From: Planctomycetota bacterium
GTDB lineage: Bacteria > Planctomycetota > Phycisphaerae > Phycisphaerales > UBA1924
Assembly: GCA_014584315.1 (NCBI GenBank)
Contig: JACTNA010000033.1
Span: forward strand, 1 to 64,000
Direction: 5' to 3'
DNA length: 64,000 nucleotides
Shown: in pieces, positions 1-8,900 of the stretch
Layout of the letters: each line of letters begins with the position of its first letter
Numbering within the stretch: position 1 is the first letter of the stretch
The notes under the pieces: model-generated
Database searches by the model: none
Told to the model about the DNA's origin: nothing
Seen by the model: only the letters and a program-made list of their open reading frames with translations
Position numbers and translations under genes: made by a program

Positions 1-114
1 GAGCGAGTCGCCGGTTGCTGACCGCCCCCGCGCGGCGGCGCGGGGAACCGCGCCGGCCACGCTTCCCCGCCGCAGCGCGCGGCGGGATTCCGCACCCGTA
101 GTTGGGAGAACCGC

Positions 115-861
115 ATGAGTACGAAGACCGCGAAGCAGACCACGAAGAAGACCGCGAAGCAGCCGCAGCGCATGAGCGTCAGCGCGGCGCGTGCCGAGGG
201 CGCGCAGCGGACCAGGGCGGCGCTGGCCGCCAAGCCCGAGGTCCTCAACGAGGCCGAGGCCCGCAAGCGCGGCCGGGTCGAGATCGACAGGACCCTCAAG
301 GGACGCGCCCCCGCGCTCAAGCGCGCCGGCGCGCTCGGCCCGCCGCACTTCGTGATCGAGCACGAGGACGGGACGTTCAGCGTCGCCAGGCCCGACGACC
401 TCACGGTCGTCTACCCCGGCGCCCACGCGGGCGGCGACGGCGGCGCTTCCGACGCCGGGGCGGCCGGGGCGGCCACGCAGGCCGCGGCCACGCCCGACGC
501 CACACGGGCCGACGTGGCGCGACACGGGGCCAAGCGCGGCAAGCCCGCCAAGGGCGCGGGCGGCAAGGGCGCGAAGGCCAAGAGCGCGAAGGCCAAGGCC
601 GACAAGGCCGGGGGCGCGGCGAAGCGCCCCAGCGCGCTCGACGCCGCGGCGCGGGTCCTGGCTGACGCGGGCCGGCCCATGAAGGCCCGCGAGATGGTCG
701 CCGAGATGGAGGCCAAGGGCCTGTGGAAGAGCCCGTCGGGGCTCACCCCCGACGCCACGCTCTACGCCGCCATCGCCCGCGAGATCGCGGCCAAGGGCGC
801 GGGGGCGCGGTTCACCAAGGCCGGGCGCGGCAGCTTCGCTTTCAACGGAAAGGGGGACTGA
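115..861 (+). CDS. HARE-HTH domain protein
   Basis: A 248-residue basic protein. The N-terminal ~30 residues are Lys/Thr/Gln rich, and residues ~100-175 are low-complexity Ala/Gly/Lys linker. The C-terminal ~75 residues (from [16 protein letters not shown] to the end) fit the HARE-HTH / winged-helix fold, seen in HB1, ASXL and restriction-system proteins and thought to read or bind DNA. The ATG at 115 follows GGGAG. It lies three bases before the next gene, so the two are probably co-transcribed. The Lys/Ala-rich tail recalls histone-H1-like bacterial proteins. A role in chromatin or in a mobile element is inference; the family call is by pattern only. Confidence 0.75.
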   Translation: MSTKTAKQTTKKTAKQPQRMSVSAARAEGAQRTRAALAAKPEVLNEAEARKRGRVEIDRTLKGRAPALKRAGALGPPHFVIEHEDGTFSVARPDDLTVVYPGAHAGGDGGASDAGAAGAATQAAATPDATRADVARHGAKRGKPAKGAGGKGAKAKSAKAKADKAGGAAKRPSALDAAARVLADAGRPMKAREMVAEMEAKGLWKSPSGLTPDATLYAAIAREIAAKGAGARFTKAGRGSFAFNGKGD

Positions 862-864
862 GCC

Positions 865-1221
865 GTGGCCGAGCGCACCGAGTCCTTCCACGTTGACCGC
901 GGGGGCGGCCTCGTCCGCGCCGTCACGCCCGAGCACGGCAGGCCCTACCGGCACCGGTGCACGCTCCCGTCCCTCCAGCGCGTCTGCGACCGCTTCGACG
1001 AGCGCCGCGTCGGGGAGACCGTCGAGACCCTCGCCGCCGGGGCGCAGGTCCCGGTGACGCAGGCCGCGACCGCGCTGGCCTTCCTGCTCGAGCGCGGCAT
1101 CGTCGCCACCGAGCGCAGGTGCAACTTCGCCGCCACCGAGAGCGTCCGCCTCGACGCCATGACCGAGTACCACGCCCTGCGCGAGAAGGGGCCGGCCGAC
1201 CCCGCCTTCGGGTACGAGTAG
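865..1221 (+). CDS. Small conserved hypothetical protein
   Basis: A 118-residue soluble protein with no signal peptide or membrane segment. It starts at GTG 865 behind AAAGGGGGA, which lies in the end of the upstream gene. The middle (about residues 36-80: LQRVCDRFDE, then two helices ending in LLERGIV) reads like a small helix-turn-helix or winged-helix unit, as in MarR/ArsR-type N-termini, but I cannot place it in a family. It follows the HARE-HTH gene directly and ends in a strong terminator, so the two form a compact operon. Function unknown. Confidence 0.6.
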   Translation: MAERTESFHVDRGGGLVRAVTPEHGRPYRHRCTLPSLQRVCDRFDERRVGETVETLAAGAQVPVTQAATALAFLLERGIVATERRCNFAATESVRLDAMTEYHALREKGPADPAFGYE

Positions 1222-1243
1222 CGCGCCCATCACCCCGCCCCGC

Positions 1244-1270
1244 CGCCCCCGCCGCTCGGCGGGGGCGTTT
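1244..1270 (+). terminator. Rho-independent terminator of the HARE-HTH operon
   Basis: A perfect 10-bp stem (CGCCCCCGCC / GGCGGGGGCG) closes a GCTC tetraloop and is followed by TTTCTC. It begins 22 bp after the stop codon at 1221. Confidence 0.8.
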
Positions 1271-1295
1271 CTCAGTCGGGAATGCGCTCGCACAA

Positions 1296-1301
1296 TACAC
1301 T
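1296..1301 (+). promoter_or_regulatory. -10 element TACACT, leaderless-type
   Basis: TACACT lies 7 nt before the in-frame GTG at 1309. The same hexamer-to-start spacing recurs at many single genes in this window. It argues that translation starts at 1309 and not at ATG 1282, which would put the -10 inside the coding region. No convincing -35 is seen. Confidence 0.4.
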
Positions 1302-1308
1302 CCCGAGG

Positions 1309-1977
1309 GTGCGGCAAACCGAGGTTCAACTCCTGGCCGATGCCGTCCGGCGCGACTTCGCGGGTATGAACCCGGCGACGCCCGAGGTCTGGGACGCGCC
1401 CCCGCCCGTGAAGGTGATCGACTGCGTCCTCTCCCTCAACCGTCCGTACCGCACGGTCGTGTGGCCCCGCGTCGAGGCGTTTGCCAGCGCTCACCGGGAT
1501 GTGCTCAGGTGCGTCGAGTTGCGGGCGCTCATAGGCTCGTTCGGCTCGCCCACCGAGTTCATGCGCCGTGCGCTGAACACGCGGGACTCTCGGCGCGCGG
1601 CCACCCTGGTAGGCGTCGTCGACTACGTCATCGCCGAGCAGGAGCGGTTCGATGGTGCCACTGACGACGATCGCCTGCGGGCTTGGGCGAAGTGGGCGCG
1701 GCCCGGCGACTACCTGGCTGTCGGCGTCCGCGGGTTCGGGCTGGCCGGGTTCCAGTACCTCCGCATGCTCTTCGGTGCGGACACGGTCAAGCCGGACGTG
1801 CATGTCCTGCGATACGTCGCCCGCGCGGTCAGCCGGAAGGTGTCCGATATCGAGGCGCTGTACCTGGTAGAGAGCGCCGCGAAGGCCGCCGGTGTCTCGG
1901 TCGCACGCCTCGACGGGGAGATCTGGTCTAGAGGCGCCGCTGGCCCGCACCTGTCCGCTCCGCCTTGCGCCCCGTGA
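1309..1977 (+). CDS. HhH/GPD DNA-glycosylase-like protein
   Basis: About 222 residues from GTG 1309 (231 from ATG 1282). A helical protein resembling the helix-hairpin-helix superfamily of base-excision glycosylases: a hairpin-like GVRGFGLAGFQYL segment is followed by KPDVHVLRYVARAV, which parallels the VDTHV...N-R segment of endonuclease III that carries the catalytic Asp. No Cys4 iron-sulfur loop is present. A glycosylase or lyase activity is inference. The last ~17 residues (from RGAAG) lie over the opposite-strand methylase remnant that starts at 1928, so the original C-terminus may have been replaced. It sits in the element end that stops at the ssrA fragment. Confidence 0.5.
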   Translation: MRQTEVQLLADAVRRDFAGMNPATPEVWDAPPPVKVIDCVLSLNRPYRTVVWPRVEAFASAHRDVLRCVELRALIGSFGSPTEFMRRALNTRDSRRAATLVGVVDYVIAEQERFDGATDDDRLRAWAKWARPGDYLAVGVRGFGLAGFQYLRMLFGADTVKPDVHVLRYVARAVSRKVSDIEALYLVESAAKAAGVSVARLDGEIWSRGAAGPHLSAPPCAP

Positions 1978-2237
1978 ACTGCTCCCAGCGCTGCACGATC
2001 GCGTCGCCGTACGCCTGGTCGATCTCGATCAGGTACGCCCCGCGCCCCTGCCGCTCCGCCGCGATCAGCGTCGAACCCGAGGATCGTCAGGCCCAGCCCC
2101 GCGTCGCGCAGCGCGCCAAGCTCCACCCGCAGCAACTCCGCGTCTCAGGCCGAGATGGACCCGGTCGCGTTGTCCGAAATGCGGTAGACCCACGCCAGCT
2201 CGGGGGTGAGCACCGCTCCCAAGGAACGCCACCCGCG
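1928..2237 (-). pseudogene. Remnant of ParB-domain / DNA methylase fusion protein
   Basis: The minus strand reads LTPELAWVYRISDN...ISA, then an in-frame TGA (2145-2147), then DAELLRVELGALRDAGL...GFD. This matches the middle of phage-type ParB/methyltransferase proteins, where a Trp is expected at the stop (TGG to TGA). At about 2069 the reading shifts frame and jumps to RGAYLIEIDQAYGDAIVQRW...FTG, the usual last ~45 residues of such N4/N6 methylases, ending in TAG at 1928. The catalytic domain with its D/N-PP-Y/F motif is missing. Stop, frameshift and large deletion together make this a clear pseudogene of mobile-element origin. Confidence 0.75.
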
Positions 2238-2444
2238 GCCCCGTCGGGCGGCACGACGGCCCGGGGTCAAGACCCGCCCAGTGGTGGAAGCCCGGCGCAG
2301 CGGCCCGGCACCGCGGACGAAAGGGGCGACCTAGCAACGCCGGCGGTCCCTGCCGCGGCGCGTGCGGCGCGTCTTGTCCCTACCTACTCCAAATGGGGGT
2401 GGCGCGCACGCCCGTCCCCAGCGCTTGGGCGCCCGGTGGAATCC

Positions 2445-2466
2445 TGTGCGTCACATTGTGCGTCAC
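2445..2466 (+). repeat. Direct repeat TGTGCGTCAC x2 beside the att-like site
   Basis: TGTGCGTCAC occurs at 2445-2454 and 2457-2466, 12 bp apart start to start and about 55 bp before the tmRNA fragment. Short direct repeats at this position could be arm-type integrase binding sites; that role is inference. Confidence 0.4.
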
Positions 2467-2520
2467 GCTGCTTGCGCGCGTTGCGAAAGCCCCGTGTTTT
2501 CCAGGCAAAACGCAAGAGCG

Positions 2521-2548
2521 GACGGGGGTTCGATTCCCCCCGGCTCCA
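2521..2548 (+). ncRNA. tmRNA (ssrA) 3'-end fragment, probable att site
   Basis: GAC, then a perfect 5-bp T-stem (GGGGG / CCCCC) around the loop TTCGATT, then CGGCTCC plus discriminator A. This is the 3' end of a tRNA-like domain; CGGAC before the T-stem is characteristic of tmRNA. CCA is not encoded, no matching GGAGCCG 5' strand exists in the preceding 400 bases, and there is no tag-peptide reading frame, so only the 3' fragment is present. ssrA 3' ends are well-known integration targets. An intact ssrA would then lie to the left of the window, with the element between. Confidence 0.65.
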
Positions 2549-2779
2549 TTGTTCTCGCTGTGCGCACGCGAACGCACCGGGGCGCAACGCTTTGCACGTG
2601 GCGACCTTGCGCGAGATGCTCGGAAGTTGCGATCACGCGATCCGCAGCTCGGTGCGCTCCGGTGCGGACGCATGCTGTGTCGCGTAGCGCGTCGCGCGGT
2701 GGGCGGCCGTGCGGTCGATCCGATGGTTGCGGCGGCGTTTCGGGGCGTGCGCGATGGGGGCGGTCGGTCGCCCCGTCGG

Positions 2780-4087
2780 TCACCGCGCTGGACCGACTGG
2801 GTCGATCAGGAGCAAGGCGCGGCGGAGGACCGGACGGTCCTGGATCGGGCCGAACGCGCCGGGGTCGATAGCGATGCGGAGGGTGCGGTCGCTCCGGTCG
2901 GGGCCGGGGAGGCGTGCATCGAGCCGGGCGACGGGGCGTTCGCCGTTGACGCGCACGCGCGTGAGTTCGCGCGCGGGCATGCCTGGCGCGGCGACCGCGA
3001 CCACGACTTCGCAGTCGCCCCAGACCCAGGACGCGGGCGGGAGTTCGATCGTCGCCGCGAGGCGTGATGCGCCGCGCGGAAGGGTCCACTCGGCTTCGAT
3101 GGGGCCTGGGAAGGCGAGATCGCCCGCGCCGAGCGGCGCGTCGGGAGTGCGCTCGACGGAGGGGGGGGGCAGGCGGGCCGCGCCGGCGTGCGCGTCGACC
3201 GGAGCGACCGACGCGAGGGGGACGAACGCGCCGGCGTCGAAGGCGATCGCGGCGATCTGCGCGGCGGAGACAGAAGCGACCGGCCCGGCCGAGCCTGCGA
3301 CATCGGCGGAGGCGAGCTCGGCGCGCCCGGTGATGGCGACCGTGATCGCCGACAGGGCGAGCACGCTGCCGTCGGACAGCCACACGACCGGGCCGCCCAG
3401 GGGCGCGCGCGGGTTGGCGAGTTCGACCGACGCGACGCGCGAGGCGGCGATGGCGGACCGTGACCCGCCCGCATCGACCACGATCTCCGGGCCGATGTGC
3501 TCAACGAAGCCCTGCACCCGGTCGCCGTTGACGAGGGTGATGGTGTCGTCGACCGGGGAGGGGCGGTCGGTCCATGGGGCTTCGAACGCGACGGCGCGCA
3601 CGCGCTCGAGGTCAACGTCGAGCGTGCCGAAGAGGGGGTGCTCCCAGCGCAGGCGGCCGTCGGCGGCCGGCGCGTCGGCGAGGCGGCCCGCCAGCCGCTG
3701 GCCGTCGGTGAGGACGAGCGTCCCGGGCGCGCTCTCGTCGATCCGCGGCTCCTCGGGCTGCACTTCGAGGCGGAGGAAGCGTTCGTACCAGCCGGGGACC
3801 GAGGCGGCGTCGAATCGGGCGCGGCTCGTGACCCGCAGGAGCGCGAGTTGGCTGTCGAGCGGCTCGGTGCGGGCGAGGCCGAGTTCGTCCACGAACGAGA
3901 TGGCGCGGTCCGTGATCGCGGCCAGTTCGACGCGGCGTTCGCGCAGGTCGCGGTCGATGAGGATGAAGGGCGGGTCGGCGGCGGCGGGGAGGGAGACCGT
4001 GAGAGCGAGCAGCGAAACGCGGAAAGCGAAACGCCCCTCCCGCGATCGCGGCGATCGAGCCTGAATGTCCACTGTTGGCGTCCGCAT
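2780..4087 (-). CDS. Secreted NPCBM-like protein
   Basis: 435 residues with an N-terminal export signal (basic start, h-region ~FAFRVSLLALTVSLP, AAA cleavage region). The middle holds repeated short beta motifs of the type LTDGQRLAGRL / LVNGDRVQGFVE / LSDGSVLALS, common in exported planctomycete proteins. The last ~130 residues (from EAEWTLPRGASRLAATIEL) resemble the NPCBM/NEW2 carbohydrate-binding fold: WVWGDCEVVV, a variable middle, then TLRIAIDPG near the end. It is the last gene of the cluster, 20 bp after the toroid gene. A role in binding surface glycans is inference. The signal-peptide codons overlap a repeat related to the heptamer arrays at 14301-14396. Confidence 0.55.
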   Translation of the reverse strand: MRTPTVDIQARSPRSREGRFAFRVSLLALTVSLPAAADPPFILIDRDLRERRVELAAITDRAISFVDELGLARTEPLDSQLALLRVTSRARFDAASVPGWYERFLRLEVQPEEPRIDESAPGTLVLTDGQRLAGRLADAPAADGRLRWEHPLFGTLDVDLERVRAVAFEAPWTDRPSPVDDTITLVNGDRVQGFVEHIGPEIVVDAGGSRSAIAASRVASVELANPRAPLGGPVVWLSDGSVLALSAITVAITGRAELASADVAGSAGPVASVSAAQIAAIAFDAGAFVPLASVAPVDAHAGAARLPPPSVERTPDAPLGAGDLAFPGPIEAEWTLPRGASRLAATIELPPASWVWGDCEVVVAVAAPGMPARELTRVRVNGERPVARLDARLPGPDRSDRTLRIAIDPGAFGPIQDRPVLRRALLLIDPVGPAR

Positions 4088-4107
4088 GGCAGGGATTCGT
4101 CGCGATG

Positions 4108-5190
4108 CTACTTCTGGAAGATCGGCAGATACCGCTTGGGCATCTGGAGAATGATGAGGCTCATGGCGGTGGCGTAGGCGTTACCGACGGATCGGTCCTC
4201 CCAGGAGCCGTCGTTGTTCTGTGAGGCGATGAGTTCGGCGCGGACGGCTGGCCACCAGTCGGCCCAGGGCTGGCCGCCGGCGAGGTACATGGCCTGCACG
4301 GCGTAGTAGTGGCCGTACCAGTAGTGGGCGCGGCTCTGCTCGCGTCCCGGGAAGGCGTTGACGTTGAGGTACTCGATGCCGCGCTCGATCGCGCGGTCCT
4401 CGTAGATGCCGGCGTAGTAGAGGCTGGCGACGCCGGCGGCGGTGCGGGGCCAGCCGCTCTGGCCCGAGTCGAGTTGGTACTTGAACCCGCCGTCCGTGTT
4501 CTGGCATCGGCGGACGTACTCGACGGCGCGGTCGATGACGGCCTTGTCGACCTCGATGCCCGCGTTCCGGGCCGAGCGGAGCGCCATGATCTGGCAGATG
4601 GTGACGGAGACGTCGGCGTCGTACGGGACGGGGTTGTACCGCCAGCCGCCCTCCTGGTTCTGCGAGAGTTCGATGAGTCGCACGGCCTTGACGAGCGTCT
4701 CGTAGACCCGATTCGCCGTCGCGGTGTCGCCCCCCCCCGCCGTCATGCCGTAGATCTCGCCCAGGAAGAGGGCCGCGAACCCGTGCCCGTACATCGGTCC
4801 GTTCGCGGCCTCGGAGGCGATAAGGCCGTTCTCGTTCGAGCAGGAGAGGACGTACTCGAGGCCGCGCGCCACGACCTCGCCGTGCGGGCCCCGCCCCGGC
4901 AGATTGCCGTCCGCCATGAGGGCGATGCAGGCGAGCGCGGTGATGGCGACGTTGCGCCCGAAGCGACCCGAGCCGATGCTGCCGTCGGGATTCTGCTGGG
5001 AGACGAGGTAGGCGGTGCCGCGTTCGACGGCGCGGTCGAGGGCGGGGTTGATCTCGTTGGGAAGCACGCTGTTCTGAGCGAAGGAGGGGGGGGCGATGGC
5101 GAGGAGGGAGAAAAGAAAGAGAAGGAAGGGGGCCTGAAATGCCCCGCCCCCGGAGTGTGTACGGAGTCGGAATCGGAGCGTGTGCTTCAT
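4108..5190 (-). CDS. Secreted alpha-alpha toroid (prenyltransferase / squalene-cyclase-like) protein
   Basis: 360 residues: signal peptide (h-region APFLLFLFSLLAIAPPSFA, cut before Q), then five to six QxxDGS/GxxxG helical-hairpin repeats (QQNPDGSIGSGRFG, SQNQEGGWRYNP, CQNTDGGFKYQ, SQNNDGSWEDRS). These are the QW-like repeats of the terpenoid cyclase/prenyltransferase alpha-alpha barrel. The DXDD acid motif of true squalene-hopene cyclases is not visible and the protein is half their length, so it is probably a binding or scaffold protein of the PQQ/toroid type seen in planctomycetes. Its ATG overlaps the upstream stop (ATGA), showing translational coupling. Confidence 0.75.
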   Translation of the reverse strand: MKHTLRFRLRTHSGGGAFQAPFLLFLFSLLAIAPPSFAQNSVLPNEINPALDRAVERGTAYLVSQQNPDGSIGSGRFGRNVAITALACIALMADGNLPGRGPHGEVVARGLEYVLSCSNENGLIASEAANGPMYGHGFAALFLGEIYGMTAGGGDTATANRVYETLVKAVRLIELSQNQEGGWRYNPVPYDADVSVTICQIMALRSARNAGIEVDKAVIDRAVEYVRRCQNTDGGFKYQLDSGQSGWPRTAAGVASLYYAGIYEDRAIERGIEYLNVNAFPGREQSRAHYWYGHYYAVQAMYLAGGQPWADWWPAVRAELIASQNNDGSWEDRSVGNAYATAMSLIILQMPKRYLPIFQK

Positions 5191-5924
5191 CGCTCGCGCT
5201 CCTCGGCGAGGCGCTTGTAGTAGGCTTCGGTCAGCCGCTGGTAGAGCGTGCTGAAGCGGTCGGAGGAGCCTTGGACGAGCGCCTCGCGGACGCGCTCAGG
5301 CAGCGCGCCCCACGCGGCGAGATCGGCCACCGACGCGGGGTTCAGCGGGCCGTCCCGGCGCGCGGGCGGATCGATCTCGGCCTGATTGTCGCGCCCGCCC
5401 TGCCGCTGCTGCGCGGACCGCTGCGACGGCTGCTGCTGCGACTGCTGGTCCGCGTTCTGTTGGCTGCGCGACTGCGAGCGCGACTGCTGGCGTCGGTTCT
5501 GCGCGTCGGCGATCAGCTTGTCGAGTTTGCGGATAGCGTCCTCCTGCATGCGCTGCGTGACAACGCCGGTGTCGCCCGCGGTGTCGAGACGCGCGGCGGT
5601 CTCGCCCATGAGGCGCACGGCCTCGACGAATGCCTCGGCGATCTCCTCGCCCGAGAGCAGGCGGTCGAGCTCGGTCGCGCGGTCCTGCGCGGGCGATTCG
5701 CCCGGCTTCTCGGAGGGCAGGCCGAGGAGTTCGTCGAGGTCCGGCAGGGTGTCGCGCTCGGGTTGCGGGTCGGGCTTGTCGGCGTCCTGGGCGATTGAGG
5801 GGGGGGTATGGAACACAAGGGAGGAGAGAAGGAAGAAAAGGGAAACGGGGCCTGCAAGGCTCCGCCCGGAGAAGGGGAAACGGCGCGGCCCGGAACCGAC
5901 GGATCTGGTCGGCTGTCTCGTCAT
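5187..5924 (-). CDS. Exported Gln-rich coiled-coil protein
   Basis: 245 residues. A signal peptide (VSLFFLLSSLVFHTPPSIAQ) is followed by an acidic helical region, a Gln/Ser/Arg low-complexity stretch at ~145-185, and a conserved-looking C-terminal helix pair (LAAWGALPERVREAL ... FSTLYQRLTEAYYKRLAEE). The WG-LP-R...YY-RLA pattern recurs at the end of planctomycete proteins encoded next to DUF4175-type genes (recalled pattern). ATGA overlaps on both sides couple it to the DUF4175-like gene upstream and the toroid gene downstream, suggesting the three products act together in the envelope. Biochemical role unknown. Confidence 0.55.
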   Translation of the reverse strand: MTRQPTRSVGSGPRRFPFSGRSLAGPVSLFFLLSSLVFHTPPSIAQDADKPDPQPERDTLPDLDELLGLPSEKPGESPAQDRATELDRLLSGEEIAEAFVEAVRLMGETAARLDTAGDTGVVTQRMQEDAIRKLDKLIADAQNRRQQSRSQSRSQQNADQQSQQQPSQRSAQQRQGGRDNQAEIDPPARRDGPLNPASVADLAAWGALPERVREALVQGSSDRFSTLYQRLTEAYYKRLAEERER

Positions 5925-8900
5925 GGTTGTTCCTCCTCCGGTCGCGGCTGCGGTCGCGGCGCCTGCTGCGTGACGGCCTGCACGAGCGTCTCGCCGCGGG
6001 TGGCGAGTTCGCGCTGCATCTCGGCGAGGCGCGCCTTCTCGCCGGGGTCCGGTCGCGGGTTCGCGTCGATCTCGCGAGTCCAGTCGGCGGCCTCCTGCTG
6101 CATCTCGCGAAGGATGCGGAGTTCGGCGATGGGCGGAATAAGGGGGGGGCTGCCGCCCGATTGCCCGCCGCCCTCGCCCCCGGAGTCCTGCTCCTGCTCG
6201 CGGAAGTCGCGCTCCTGCTGGGCCTCGCTCAGGGCTTCGACGAGCGAGCGCAGCAGGCGCACCGCCGTGGCCTGGTTGCGGGTGACGGACGAGTCCGCCT
6301 CGCCGACGCGGAGGCGTTCGGCGGCCGCGGCGGTGGCGGATTCGAGCCGGGTGTGCGCGTACTCCACGACGATGGTGTCGGCCAGACCCTCGGTCTGGTC
6401 GCGGAGTTCGACGAGGCGGGCACGCACCGCGTCCTGACGCTCGCCCACGCCGCGCACGACCGCCCGGTCGCGCCGGGTCAGTTCCGCGCCGACGAACGGC
6501 TCGGTCTCCGCGAGCAGCGTCGCCTGCTGCTCGAGAAGTTCGCGGTAGGCGGCGCGGAGCTCCGTGCGCTGGCGGGTTGCGTCGCGCTCGGCGGCCTCGC
6601 GGTCGGCGCGCTCGGCCTCCTCCTTGGCCTGCATGAGCCGGTTCAGGCTCGTCTGCTCGTGCTCGCGGGCCGCGTCGGCGTCCACGGGCGTGCGACGCAG
6701 GACAACGATCGCCGACTCCTGCGCCGCGGCCGCCTCCTCGACCAGCGCGGCCACGCCGGCCAGGTCGTTCTGCGCCGTCGTGATCTGGTCGAGCACCGAG
6801 AGCGTGTTGAGGTGGAGCGTGAGCATGCCCGCGTCAAGCCCCTCGAAGGCGTTGAGCGGGACGGCCTGCTCGAGGGCGGCGAGCGCACGCTCCTGCCGGA
6901 CGATCAACGCTTCGAGCGACTCGATCACGCTGGCGAGGATGCGGCGCAGAGCTTCGTCGCGGTTGCGCTGCGCGTTCTCGACGTCGTCCAGCATCCGTTG
7001 GAGCGACTCGGCCGCACGCTGCTGCTGCTCGCCGGCGGTCTGCATGCGGTTCTGCTCGGCCTGGTCCGCGGCGTCTTCGAGGCGATCGGCGACCTGCTCC
7101 TGCCGGCCGCGCGCGGCGGCGTCGCGCATCGCCTGCGCCTGCGCGGGGTCGGCGCGTTCCAACTGCCGGCCGCGCTCGCCGAGTTCGTCGATCGCCTGCC
7201 GGGCGCGGTCCGCCGCGTCGCGCTGGGCCTCAACAATGCGCTCGAGTTCGGCCCGCTGCTGCGCCGTGAGTTCACTCAGTTCCCGCCCCACGGTCTCGTC
7301 CCCGAGGCGCCGCGTGCGGTCGGCGATCTCACGCTGGTCGGCGATGAGCCGCTCGAGCGTGCGCCGGGCGACCCAGGCGTCCTCGCCCCGGTCGAGCATC
7401 TCGATCAGCGCGGAGAGGTTGTCCCGCGTGCGGGCCTGCTCTTCGGCGACCGCCTCCATCGTCTCGGCGTCCGGCTCTGGCGTCTGGCCCGAGTCGCTCG
7501 CGGCCTCGAGGCGTCTCCGCTCGGCGTCGAGCGCGCGGGCGGCCTCGCGGGCCGCGTCCGAGGCGTCCGCCAGAAGCCCGTCGGCGTCCTCGAGCGTGCC
7601 CGTGAGCGCGGGATCGTCGAGCGCATTGCGGCGGACGCGCTCCGCGAGCGTGTCGAGCGAGCGGCGCTGCTGCGCGATGCGCTCGGGAAGTGACGACTGG
7701 CGGCGCGCGGCATCGTCGGTGGGACCGAGCGACTCGGTCTGGCGTTGGGCGGCGGCCTGCTCGGCATCGAGTTGGATGGCCGCGCGGCGCAGGGCCGTGA
7801 GTTCCGCACGCACCTGCTCCATCAGTTCGGCTTCGCTGATGATGCGCAGGCGGCGCGGAGCGGAGCGCGTCGGCGGCCGCTCCGCGCCGGCCGCCGCGTA
7901 CGCGTCGGCGGCGAGGGCGGTGATCCAGAGTTCGTCGCCGGGACGCAGGCCGAGCGTGGCGAGGTCGAGCACGGTCTGCACGCGGGCCTCGCGGGGCATG
8001 GCGTCGCCCCAGGCGAGTTCCGCGGCGCGGAGGGGGGGGGCGTCCGGCTCCGGCGGCGCGCCGACCGAGCCCGCGGGCGGGCGGGCGCGCTGGTGCTCCA
8101 CCGCCGCCCACGCCACCCCGACGTCGTCGCGGCCCTCGCCCGCGACGGGGACGACGGCCGTGGGCAGCACGGTCTCGTCGCGCGGCGGCTCGGTCACGAC
8201 CGCCCCGGGGGGCGCATCGGCCACGACCTCGAACGTGAAGACCGGCTCCTCGGCCGACGCAAGCCCGTGGCGATCGACGAGCGCGAGGGGGACGCGCTCC
8301 GTGGCGTCGAGCAGGAACGAACGGCGGATGACGCGGTCGCTCGCCCCAGCCTCCCAGCCGTCGGGCGGCGGGACGGGCTTGTTGAGCGTCACTTCAAGGT
8401 CGGCGCGCGAGCCGGCGAGGATGGGCGAAAGGACGGCACGCTCGTCCGCGCCGCGACCGAGCGGCACCGCCCCCGAGAGGACGCCTCCCGCGGCGCGCTC
8501 GGCGTAGGGGGGGGGCGCAACGACCGCCATCGCCGACTCGACGGCCGGACGGCGGGCCAGCAGGACCCGCCGCGGCTCGGTCCGCTCGTCCTCGGTCTCG
8601 AACCAATACTCGATCCACGCCTGCGCGCCGTCGCCCGTCAGGTCGCGGGCCGCAGGCTCGACGAGGCGTTCGAAGAGTTCGCCCTCGACCGCGCCGTCCG
8701 GCGTGGGCGCCACGTCGTTGCGCAACTGGCTCCGCATCAGCACCCGCTGCGTCGGCCCGGGGCCGTCCGCGCCGACGATGCGGTAGCGCGCGGCGACGGG
8801 TGTGTCGCCCGGCGCGCGGTTGGTGCGGGTCAGCAGCACCCGCAGCGGGAGCGTCTCGTCGTCCGGCTGCACGGTCGCGAGCGTCGCGTCCGCCAGCGCG

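Noticed and set aside
2160..2548. Complete tmRNA gene
   Set aside because: No GGAGCCG partner for the acceptor, no tag-peptide frame and no pseudoknot region seen upstream of the fragment.
2463..2673. Small frames starting MEPGGIEPPS or containing GAGGNRTPVR
   Set aside because: These are known spurious translations of the tRNA-like 3' end at 2521-2548, not proteins.
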